From the NCBI GenBank assembly GCA_016756855.1, contig JAESPD010000006.1, positions 1-64,000 of the forward strand: 64,000 nucleotides of DNA, written 5' to 3'. The notes beneath the pieces were generated by a model that saw nothing but the letters and a program-made list of their open reading frames with translations, had not been told where the DNA came from and searched no databases. Shown piece by piece: positions 57,408-64,000 of the stretch. The position numbers were made by a program, and so were the translations under genes. How positions within the stretch are numbered: position 1 is the stretch's first letter; each line of letters opens with the position of its first letter. This DNA is from a gamma proteobacterium endosymbiont of Lamellibrachia anaximandri (GTDB taxonomy: Bacteria > Pseudomonadota > Gammaproteobacteria > Chromatiales > Chromatiaceae).

Positions 57408-57605
57408 ATGTTGCGAGATGTACTTATTGCAATAGTGTTGATTCCCACACTGCTGCTCTGTTGGTTACTGGTGCAGTCCGTCAGCAGACGTTTTTCGAAG
57501 GCACACCCCGAGTTGGGGCCGGCACGTGAAGAGGGGGCCGGTTGTGGAAAGAGCTGCCTTTGCAGCGGTAGCAGTTGCCAACATAAAAAAAAGGGCAATC
57601 GATAG
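57408..57605 (+). CDS. Small membrane protein with Cys-rich tail, possible RNF maturation factor
   Basis: The 65-residue protein starts two bases after rnfA. One N-terminal transmembrane helix ([20 protein letters not shown]) is followed by a short basic linker and [13 protein letters not shown], four cysteines in 12 residues. I cannot name a family with certainty. The layout, one helix plus a Cys cluster at the end of an ion-pump operon, recalls NqrM, the small protein needed to mature the iron site of Na+-NQR. An equivalent role for the RnfA/RnfE iron-sulfur site is inference. FeoB-associated Cys-rich proteins have a similar look. Confidence 0.7.
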   Translation: MLRDVLIAIVLIPTLLLCWLLVQSVSRRFSKAHPELGPAREEGAGCGKSCLCSGSSCQHKKKGNR

Positions 57606-57618
57606 AAGGGGGGCAACC

Positions 57619-60024
57619 ATGTGTGAATCATCCCATCAAGCCGATAACGGAGAGCAAACGGTGAGCGAGCAAATCATCTGGTTCGAAAATCTCAACATGC
57701 AGCAGGTCAACCAAGTAGGCGGAAAAAATGCTTCACTGGGAGAGATGATCAGCACACTTTCGGAAATGGGCGTCAGCGTACCCGGCGGTTTTGCCACCAC
57801 TGCCCACGCCTTTCGTGAGTTTATCCACCACAATCGGCTGGAAGAACGCATTGAGTCTCTACTGTCGCACCTCGACACTAATGATGTAGAGGCACTGGCG
57901 AAGGCAGGCCAATCCATCCGCCAGGCAATCATGGATGCGCCCCTGCCGACAGTGCTCGAAAATGCCGTCACGGCCGGTTATCAGAAGCTGGCGCACGACA
58001 ACGATGGCGATCCTGCAGTAGCAGTACGCTCATCCGCCACCGCTGAAGATCTGCCGGATGCGTCCTTTGCGGGACAGCAGGAGACCTATCTCAATGTTAC
58101 CGGCATCGATGAGGTACTCCTTGCCATCAGGCGTGTCTTCGCTTCTCTCTATAACGACCGCGCCATCGCCTACCGGGTACATCAGGGTTTTGATCATGAA
58201 GAGATCGCCCTCTCCGCCGGTATTCAGCGCATGGTGCGCTCGGACATCGGCTCCGCCGGCGTAATGTTTACCCTGGATACCGAATCCGGTTTCGATGACG
58301 TAGTTTTTATCACCAGCGCCTATGGTCTGGGTGAAACCGTAGTGCAGGGTGCCGTCAATCCGGATGAGTTCTATCTTCATAAAGCCAACCTGAAAACCGG
58401 GCGCCCGGCCATTTTGCGCCGCACCCTCGGCAGCAAGGCTCTGAAGATGATCTACGGTAATGAGGATCAGGAAAACGTGGTCACGGTGGATGTGGCTACC
58501 GAGGCGCAACGCCGGTTTTCACTCACCGATGAACAGATCGAGGCACTGGCACGTCAGGCACTGACCATCGAAGAACACTATGGCCGTCCGATGGATATCG
58601 AGTGGGGACTGGACGGTGAAGATGGCCAACTTTATATCCTTCAAGCAAGACCCGAGACGGTTGAGAGCCGCATCGACCATGCCAAGGTGGAGCGTTTTCA
58701 CCTGGAAGAACGGGGAGTGGTGCGGGTGCAGGGTCGCGCCATCGGACAGCGTATCGGCTCCGGCTCTGTCAAGATCATTGCCGATGTCTCGGAGATGGCC
58801 CGCGTCGAAGAGGGTGATGTGCTGGTAACAGATATGACAGATCCCGACTGGGAACCGGTCATGAAGAGGGCTTCGGCCATTGTCACCAATCGTGGTGGAC
58901 GCACCTGTCACGCCGCCATCATCGCCCGGGAACTGGGTATCCCTGCGGTGGTCGGTTGTGGCAATGCCACGGCCAAATTGAAAGATGGCGAAGAAGTCAC
59001 CGTCTCCTGTGCTGAAGGGGATGACGGGTTGATCTATGAAGGCCTGCTGAGATACAGCGTGACCCAGGGAGATAAGGTCGCCCTGCCCCCGCTCTCCACC
59101 AAGATCATGATGAATGTGGGTAATCCCGGACGGGCCTTTGGCTTTAGCCGCATCCCCAACGCCGGCATCGGGCTTGCCAGAGTCGAGTTCATCATCAACA
59201 CCACCATCGGTGTCCACCCCCATGCACTGATGGAGTATGAGCAGCTGCCGGAGGCGCTACACGCGCGAATAGAAAAACAGATTGCCGGTTATCCCGGCCC
59301 GGTGGAGTTCTATGTGGAAAAACTGGTGGAGGGCATCTCCACCCTCGCCGCCGGTTTTGCTGGCAAGCCTGTCATCGTGCGCATGTCCGATTTCAAGTCC
59401 AATGAATATGCCAATCTGATTGGCGGTGAACGCTACGAACCGAAAGAGGAGAACCCGATGCTTGGTTTTCGCGGCGCTTCCCGTTATATCTCGAAAAAGT
59501 TCCGCTCCTGCTTTGAGCTGGAGTGCAAAGCACTCAAACGGGTGCGCGAAGAGATGGGATTCGACAACGTCGAAATCATGATCCCCTTCGTCCGCACCCT
59601 GGAAGAGGCAGCAGAGGTGATCCGGTTGCTGGAGGCGAATGGACTCAAACGGGGAGAGCATGGCCTGCGTGTCATCATGATGTGCGAACTGCCTTCAAAC
59701 GCCATACTGGCAGAGGATTTTCTGGCCTATTTTGACGGTTTTTCCATCGGCTCCAACGACCTCACCCAGCTGACATTGGGACTGGACAGGGATTCAGGAC
59801 TGGTGGCCAACAGCTTCGATGAACGCAACCCGGCGGTGAAAAAGATGCTAAGCATGGCGATTGCCGCTTGTCATAAACAGGGCAAATATGTCGGCATCTG
59901 TGGCCAGGGACCATCCGACTATCCGGACTTGGCCCACTGGTTGATGGAGCAGGATATCAGCAGCATCTCGCTGAATCCGGATACCGTGATAGACACCTGG
60001 AAAATGCTGGCGGAGTCTGAATAG
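57619..60024 (+). CDS. ppsA: Phosphoenolpyruvate synthase
   Basis: I chose the ATG at 57619 (801 residues, AGGGGGG upstream); GTG 57661 with GGAGAG is an alternative. Domains in order: pyruvate/ATP-binding ([30 protein letters not shown]), the phosphohistidine domain with [20 protein letters not shown], and the PEP/pyruvate-binding barrel ([28 protein letters not shown] with the catalytic Cys). Reaction: pyruvate + ATP + H2O to PEP + AMP + Pi. It lies 13 bases after the small Cys-rich gene, so it may belong to the rnf-nifJ transcript and pull PFOR towards pyruvate synthesis. The TAG stop is the first triplet of a MITE-like palindrome. Confidence 0.95.
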   Translation: MCESSHQADNGEQTVSEQIIWFENLNMQQVNQVGGKNASLGEMISTLSEMGVSVPGGFATTAHAFREFIHHNRLEERIESLLSHLDTNDVEALAKAGQSIRQAIMDAPLPTVLENAVTAGYQKLAHDNDGDPAVAVRSSATAEDLPDASFAGQQETYLNVTGIDEVLLAIRRVFASLYNDRAIAYRVHQGFDHEEIALSAGIQRMVRSDIGSAGVMFTLDTESGFDDVVFITSAYGLGETVVQGAVNPDEFYLHKANLKTGRPAILRRTLGSKALKMIYGNEDQENVVTVDVATEAQRRFSLTDEQIEALARQALTIEEHYGRPMDIEWGLDGEDGQLYILQARPETVESRIDHAKVERFHLEERGVVRVQGRAIGQRIGSGSVKIIADVSEMARVEEGDVLVTDMTDPDWEPVMKRASAIVTNRGGRTCHAAIIARELGIPAVVGCGNATAKLKDGEEVTVSCAEGDDGLIYEGLLRYSVTQGDKVALPPLSTKIMMNVGNPGRAFGFSRIPNAGIGLARVEFIINTTIGVHPHALMEYEQLPEALHARIEKQIAGYPGPVEFYVEKLVEGISTLAAGFAGKPVIVRMSDFKSNEYANLIGGERYEPKEENPMLGFRGASRYISKKFRSCFELECKALKRVREEMGFDNVEIMIPFVRTLEEAAEVIRLLEANGLKRGEHGLRVIMMCELPSNAILAEDFLAYFDGFSIGSNDLTQLTLGLDRDSGLVANSFDERNPAVKKMLSMAIAACHKQGKYVGICGQGPSDYPDLAHWLMEQDISSISLNPDTVIDTWKMLAESE

Positions 60025-60147
60025 TGTTCATCCAGAAACAATGTTTTAACCACAAGGGACACGAAGAGCACGAAGGTAAAAGATTGATTAGCAATGAACT
60101 TTCTTCGTGCGCTTCGCGGTTAGATATGGGTTTCCGGATAGACACTA
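60022..60147. mobile_element. MITE-like 126-bp imperfect palindrome at the ppsA stop codon
   Basis: The left end (60022-60076) reads TAGTGTTCATCCAGAAAC, later AACCACAAGGGACACGAAG. The right end (60102-60147), reverse-complemented, reads TAGTGTCTATCCGGAAAC, later AACCGCGAAGCGCACGAAG. The two arms match over most of their length around a ~26-base centre and there is no coding capacity. A further TAGTCTCTGTCTGGAAAA at 60150-60167 looks like the end of a second, truncated copy. AACCAC..GGACACGAAG palindromes of this sort are familiar in proteobacterial genomes. Confidence 0.7.
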
Positions 60148-60178
60148 AATAGTCTCTGTCTGGAAAAACCGCTTTGAT

Positions 60179-60208
60179 GTAGTCCGGTTCAAGCGCAGCG
60201 GAACCGGC
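60179..60208 (+). repeat. REP-like palindrome, left member of an inverted pair
   Basis: GTAG is followed by CCGGTTC (60184-60190), loop AAGCGCAGCG and GAACCGG (60201-60207), a perfect 7-bp stem. The loop is identical to the element at 11562. Confidence 0.75.
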
Positions 60209-60237
60209 AGTCTCAAGCCATCTATCGATTTGAGAAC

Positions 60238-60267
60238 GCCTGATCCGCTACACTTGATCAGGCCTAC
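60238..60267 (-). repeat. REP-like palindrome, right member of an inverted pair
   Basis: On the minus strand it reads GTAG, GCCTGATC, loop AAGTGTAGCG, GATCAGGC, a perfect 8-bp stem (60238-60245 with 60256-60263). It faces the 60179 element across 29 bases that carry their own CTCAA/TTGAG complement. The arrangement matches a bacterial interspersed mosaic element. Confidence 0.75.
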
Positions 60268-60384
60268 GTCTCAACACCTGAAAATTCTTGAAAGCCGTGG
60301 CGTCGAATGTAACCATCCGTCGTGGAACGGCCAGTCGAAATGATAGCCCGAAAATGTACAACCATCCGGATAACGAGGATCAGC

Positions 60385-60801
60385 ATGAGCAACAGTTTTG
60401 AAACCCCCCAGGACGCTGAAGACGCCTACTATGACGCCATCGATGAAATGGACCTGGAGGCCATGATGGCCGTTTGGGAAAAATCTGATGAAGTTCTCTG
60501 TCTGCTGCCCATGTCACCCGCTCAGAGAGGGCTGGAGGCAATACGCAAAGTCTGGGAACCTATGTTGAGCGGGGATATGGTGCTCAACATGGAGATCAAA
60601 CATTTGAGTTGGATCGAAACAGATAGTATTGCCATCCATCTGATCAAAGAGATTGTCAATATTCCCGGTGCACCGGAAACTCAGCCGGTTTACGCCACCA
60701 ATATCTACCGCCGGGGGGGAAATGGCTGGCGTATTCTGATGCATCAGAACAGCCCGACTCCACCGGCACAAGGAATCATTCCCCCCACCATGCAGCGATA
60801 A
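60385..60801 (+). CDS. SnoaL-like / NTF2-fold protein
   Basis: The 138-residue protein starts at ATG 60385 with CGAGGA upstream; the frame opens 21 codons earlier without a site. It has the small alpha+beta cone-fold pattern: DAEDAYYDAIDEMDLEAMMA, then VWEKSDEVLCLLPMSPAQRG, and the C-terminal strand NIYRRGGNGWRILMHQNSPT. The family includes ketosteroid-isomerase-like enzymes and many proteins of unknown role; this one is close to the conserved hypothetical type that ends WRI..HH. No catalytic residues can be assigned with confidence. It is followed after 17 bases by the thioesterase gene. Confidence 0.75.
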   Translation: MSNSFETPQDAEDAYYDAIDEMDLEAMMAVWEKSDEVLCLLPMSPAQRGLEAIRKVWEPMLSGDMVLNMEIKHLSWIETDSIAIHLIKEIVNIPGAPETQPVYATNIYRRGGNGWRILMHQNSPTPPAQGIIPPTMQR

Positions 60802-60818
60802 CAGTTTATTTTGCCGCT

Positions 60819-61178
60819 ATGGAAAACCATAAACTCGTCCTCCCTGAACACCTCAACCACTACGGCTACCTGTTTGGCGGCAACCTGCTCAAGTGGGTCG
60901 ACGAGTACGCCTGGATTGCCGCCAGCCTGGAACATCCAGGTTGTAAATTCGTCACTATCGGCATGGAGAATCTGGCTTTTAAAAAGAGTATCAAATTGGG
61001 CACCATCCTCCGCTTCGATGTCAGTAGAACGGAGAGCGGCAACACCTCCGTCCAGTATCAGGTGGATGTCTTTGCGGACAATCTGGAGACGGGGGCGGAG
61101 GCATCTGTTTTCTCCACCAGCGTCACTTTTGTCTGCCTGAACGAAGCGGGGGAGAAAACACCGATCGCGCCGGGTTAA
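60819..61178 (+). CDS. Hotdog-fold acyl-CoA thioesterase
   Basis: The 119-residue protein has the acyl-CoA hydrolase pattern HLNHYGYLFGGNLLKWVDEY, with the N-x-x-G-x-x-F-G-G turn and Asp at the hotdog active site, then FKKSIKLGTILRFDVSRTES. Known role: hydrolysis of acyl-CoA to free acid and CoA (YciA/ACOT-like). Substrate range cannot be told from sequence. It faces rmuC convergently, with a REP-like element between. Confidence 0.8.
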   Translation: MENHKLVLPEHLNHYGYLFGGNLLKWVDEYAWIAASLEHPGCKFVTIGMENLAFKKSIKLGTILRFDVSRTESGNTSVQYQVDVFADNLETGAEASVFSTSVTFVCLNEAGEKTPIAPG

Positions 61179-61194
61179 TCCGAATTAGTCTGTT

Positions 61195-61224
61195 CCCGGA
61201 TTACACAAGCTCCATCCGGGCTAC
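61195..61224 (-). repeat. REP-like palindrome overlapping the rmuC stop codon
   Basis: On the minus strand it reads GTAG, CCCGGAT, a 12-base loop, ATCCGGG (stem 61195-61201 with 61214-61220). The TAG of the head (61223-61221) is the rmuC stop. It lies between convergent genes, where it could also serve as a bidirectional terminator. Confidence 0.7.
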
Positions 61225-62813
61225 GGCAATTGGCTTCCGGTTTCAGATCCACTGTCGTTGCCGGATCGTGACTCTTTGAAAACAGGCAGATCGGGTCCCC
61301 GCTCCTCTTCCAATTCCACCTTTTCGATCTTTTGGAAGCGACGACTGATCTTTTTTGCCGAGACATTCACATCGTTGACATCACGATTGGCCAAATCAAT
61401 ATGCACGGCAAGCTTGTCCATACGCTCCTGAAAACGGCCAAAATCCTTGGAAAGCGCCTGTAGATGCTGCTGGATAACATGCACCTGCTCACGGGTAGCG
61501 GCGTCCTTCAATACGGCCCTTGCAGTGGTCAGTATCGCCATCATGGTGGTGGGTGAAACCAGCCAGACGCGTTTGCGATAGGCATTCTCCACCAAGTCGG
61601 GGAAGTGGGCATGGATTTCGGCAAATACGGCCTCTGCCGGGATGAACATCACCGCACCGTCTGAGGTCTCCCCGGCGATGATATATTTGCCGGCGATATC
61701 ATCGATATGTTTGCGGATATCCTGACGAAACTGACGTTTTGCCTGCTTGCGGTCGGCTTCTGACAGCGCGGTGTCCTGCATGCGCTGGTATGCCTCTAAC
61801 GGAAACTTGGCATCGATCACCACATTACCCGTTGGATCAGGTAGAAACAGCATGCAATCTGCCCGCTTGCCGTTACCCAGTGTGTGTTGCAATGAAAATC
61901 CGGACTCCGGCATCACATTGCGCACCAAGGCGTTGAGTTGAACCTCACCGAAGGCGCCGCGGGAACGCTTATCTGAAAGAACCTCCTGCAGGCTCACCAC
62001 ATTGCTCGAAAGCTCGGTGATCTTTTTCTGCGCCTCGTCTATACGTGTCAGGTGGATAAGCACCTTGGAGAAGGTCTCCGTCGTCTTCTCAAAACCTTCG
62101 TTGAGCCGTTTTTCAACCTGGCCACTGATCTCTTTCAGCCGCTGGTCGGTGGTTTCGGCCAGTGCCTGAACCCGTTTGCCAAGACCGTCTGCATGCAGGA
62201 TCAGCGCTTCTCCCACCTGTTTGCGCACCTCCGTCATGCCATTGTGCAGCGCTTCCTGCTGCGCCTTCATTGCATCCAACTGACGCTCATCGAATGCCTG
62301 ACGGTGGCTGACCAGCGACTGAGAAAGTGCCTCTTTCAGTTCCATCAGTTTCTCATGTTGGGCCAAACGCCCCTCATGCAGGCTGCCGGCAACAGTGGTC
62401 TGCAACTGCTCAAATCGCTCCAGCAATTCCACACGCAGGCGACCAGCATCTCCGGTCAAGGTCTGTTGCATCTCAGCAAAACGGCGTTCAAGCCCCAAGT
62501 AAAGCTTATCGGAACGCTCCAACAAATGTTGTTGCAGCACATGCAGGGAACGTTGTTGGGCCAGGGCACCCTTGGCCATCCGATCTCCCAGATCCTGACT
62601 GGTCTGGGAGAGTTCGCGCAGCATCACCCGCTCCTGTTCCCGCAGACGTTCATCGCTCTGCCGATGACGACCCTCCTGCGTCTGTGCCAGGGCCAGTTGG
62701 TGCTCCAGGATTTTCCACAGCCAGCGCAGCACCATGAGCAGCATGAGCATCAACAGCAACATTATAGCCAGGGCGGCCTGTTGCCATGGGGGTAGTTGCA
62801 AGAGTGTCTCCAT
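61221..62813 (-). CDS. rmuC: DNA recombination protein RmuC
   Basis: The 530-residue protein has an N-terminal transmembrane helix (about residues 14-34, AALAIMLLLMLMLLMVLRWL), a long coiled coil to about residue 280, then the RmuC nuclease-fold domain (GAFGEVQLNALVRNVMPESG; NVVIDAKFPLEAYQRM; ETSDGAVMFIPAEAVFAEIH; KRVWLVSPTTMMAILTTARA). Known role: limits inversions at short repeats; implicated in DNA repair. It ends in a Ser/Gly-rich tail (SRSGNDSGSETGSQLP) just before the REP-like element that supplies its stop. Confidence 0.93.
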   Translation of the reverse strand: METLLQLPPWQQAALAIMLLLMLMLLMVLRWLWKILEHQLALAQTQEGRHRQSDERLREQERVMLRELSQTSQDLGDRMAKGALAQQRSLHVLQQHLLERSDKLYLGLERRFAEMQQTLTGDAGRLRVELLERFEQLQTTVAGSLHEGRLAQHEKLMELKEALSQSLVSHRQAFDERQLDAMKAQQEALHNGMTEVRKQVGEALILHADGLGKRVQALAETTDQRLKEISGQVEKRLNEGFEKTTETFSKVLIHLTRIDEAQKKITELSSNVVSLQEVLSDKRSRGAFGEVQLNALVRNVMPESGFSLQHTLGNGKRADCMLFLPDPTGNVVIDAKFPLEAYQRMQDTALSEADRKQAKRQFRQDIRKHIDDIAGKYIIAGETSDGAVMFIPAEAVFAEIHAHFPDLVENAYRKRVWLVSPTTMMAILTTARAVLKDAATREQVHVIQQHLQALSKDFGRFQERMDKLAVHIDLANRDVNDVNVSAKKISRRFQKIEKVELEEERGPDLPVFKESRSGNDSGSETGSQLP

Positions 62814-62870
62814 GACCCAGACTATACCGGATCAGGAAGCTCATAGGGTGAGCCTGCGCGGCAGTTCCAG

Positions 62871-64000
62871 TCAACTATCGGCGACTCTCCTTTCGACGAT
62901 ATCGAGCAGGGAGATGATACGCTGGGAAAGAGGATCAACCTGACCGAGCAACTCTCCTGCCTCTGCCTCGCTGCCCGCATTTTTCTTCTGCACGATCTGT
63001 TTGATCAATGCATGCATCTCGGCATGGGGTGCCTCCAACTCGCGCATTTCAGGAATCGCACCGTAGAGGGAGAGGCCTTCCGAGTAGTACCACTTGCCAA
63101 GGATGCAGTCATGATGGGACACAGCCTCATTTTGGCTCATTGACGTTTGCCCATCCAGAAAACCCTGCAACCTTGCCTTCCAGGCCAGGTGAGCCGATTT
63201 GGCCGCTGCGAAATCGATAGTTGCCTCACCGGAAATTTTGAACTGGCTGACTGTCTGCTGCAGTCCTGAAGCCCGTTGCCCCAATTCACTGATGATAGAA
63301 CTGGTCTGACGGGCATGATCAGCAGTCTCATGGCTGGTGTCACTGATATGAACCACATTTTTACTGATCTCATCCGCCACTGAATGCTGCTGTTCAGCTG
63401 CAGTGGCAATCTGAGTATTCATAGCGCTGATCGTGGAGACCGCCTCAGCGATGGAGACCAAAGACTGCCTGGCCCGCTCCGCCTGCTCAAGATTCTGTTT
63501 CGCTGTCTGGGTGCCGGATTTCATCACGGAAGCTGCATCACGTGCGCCCGCCTGCAGCCGTACGATCATATTTTCGATCTCAACGGTGGACTCCTGGGTG
63601 CGCGTCGCCAGCTCTCTGACCTCATCCGCCACCACGGCGAAGCCACGACCCTGCTCTCCTGCCCTCGCCGCCTCAATAGCCGCATTCAGTGCCAGCAGGT
63701 TGGTCTGTTCAGCAATCGACTTGATTACATCGAGGATTTTGCTGATCTCAGCACTGTCATCCTCCACCTTGAGGATGGAATTGGCAGCCATTTCAACCTC
63801 ATCCGCAAGCCGCTTGATGGAGGAGGCGGTCTCTTCCACTATCTCACGACCATGCCCTGCTTCATTATCCGCCAACTGTGCGGCCTCACGGGCAGTTTGC
63901 GCACTATCCGCCACCTCGCCGATGGAGATGGACATCTGATGCACAGCTGTTGCAACCTGCTGAGTACTGGCTTCCTGCTCGATCACCTCGCTGCTGATCA
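62871..64000 (-). CDS. Methyl-accepting chemotaxis protein with C-terminal CZB zinc-sensing domain, partial
   Basis: The reading frame is open to the right edge; the first residues seen ([18 protein letters not shown]) are already inside the signalling domain, so the N-terminal sensor lies beyond 64000. The hairpin tip that contacts CheA/CheW is clear: [20 protein letters not shown] followed by [20 protein letters not shown]. The C-terminal ~110 residues form a chemoreceptor zinc-binding (CZB) domain with [24 protein letters not shown] and HAEMH, i.e. the His/Cys zinc ligands. CZB domains are known to sense zinc and hypochlorous acid through the zinc-cysteine core. Confidence 0.93.
   Translation of the reverse strand, partial: ISSEVIEQEASTQQVATAVHQMSISIGEVADSAQTAREAAQLADNEAGHGREIVEETASSIKRLADEVEMAANSILKVEDDSAEISKILDVIKSIAEQTNLLALNAAIEAARAGEQGRGFAVVADEVRELATRTQESTVEIENMIVRLQAGARDAASVMKSGTQTAKQNLEQAERARQSLVSIAEAVSTISAMNTQIATAAEQQHSVADEISKNVVHISDTSHETADHARQTSSIISELGQRASGLQQTVSQFKISGEATIDFAAAKSAHLAWKARLQGFLDGQTSMSQNEAVSHHDCILGKWYYSEGLSLYGAIPEMRELEAPHAEMHALIKQIVQKKNAGSEAEAGELLGQVDPLSQRIISLLDIVERRVADS

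Larger units (their letters stand above)
60025..60384. other. Repeat-filled spacer between ppsA and the SnoaL-like gene
   Basis: This 360-base gap without a gene consists mostly of the MITE-like palindrome (60022-60147), its partial second copy (60150-60167) and an inverted REP pair (60179-60267). The remaining ~100 bases lead to the next gene and show nothing else. Confidence 0.7.

Overview
The window reads as a gene-dense, fairly GC-rich piece of a gammaproteobacterial chromosome. The evidence is an RNF complex (rnfABCDGE type), a two-partner-secretion adhesin, a T6SS with PpkA/PppA/TagH phospho-control, a PEP-CTERM protein and REP-like palindromes. A pyruvate:ferredoxin oxidoreductase coupled to RNF and PEP synthase would suit a chemoautotrophic or facultatively anaerobic, sulfur-oxidiser-like lineage. 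That assignment is inference; no rRNA or other taxonomic marker is present, and no tRNA or CRISPR was found.

Layout. (1) 1-9902, minus strand: a two-partner secretion pair, with the FhaC-type transporter upstream of a giant, internally repeated FhaB-type exoprotein that runs off the left edge. (2) 10180-26453, plus strand: a T6SS operon with the membrane complex and post-translational control genes (tagH, tssJ, tssK, tssL, tssM, tagF, pppA, ppkA) and a TagR-like protein. The sheath, baseplate, Hcp, VgrG and ClpV genes are not here. ppkA is split by a frameshift in a run of nine C. (3) 26516-35455: an accessory block with an unknown outer-membrane-type protein, a TIR-domain protein with a small partner sharing its C-terminal domain, and on the opposite strand an operon of two overlapping AAA+/M41 proteases followed by a Phd/YefM-like protein. 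This is the best candidate for an undescribed system. (4) 35687-39879: two tandem TPR-methyltransferases, a group II intron 3' remnant and a PEP-CTERM protein. (5) 39970-45526, minus strand: a five-gene, translationally coupled T6SS cargo module with a DUF4123 adaptor, an MLTIR-type accessory protein, a large HELGH metallopeptidase-like effector candidate and an exported protein that may be its immunity partner. (6) 46395-60024, plus strand: rnfB, nifJ, tpx, rnfC, rnfD, rnfG, rnfE, rnfA, a small Cys-rich membrane protein, then ppsA. Together these could use ion motive force and NADH to make reduced ferredoxin, carboxylate acetyl-CoA to pyruvate and convert it to PEP. (7) 60025-64000: a repeat-rich spacer, a SnoaL-like protein, a hotdog thioesterase, rmuC and a partial chemoreceptor with a CZB domain.

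A recurrent small-scale feature is that repeats sit exactly on stop codons. REP-like elements supply the TAG of the TagR-like gene, rnfG and rmuC. A MITE-like palindrome supplies the TAG of ppsA. A group II intron remnant abuts the TAA of the second TPR-methyltransferase.
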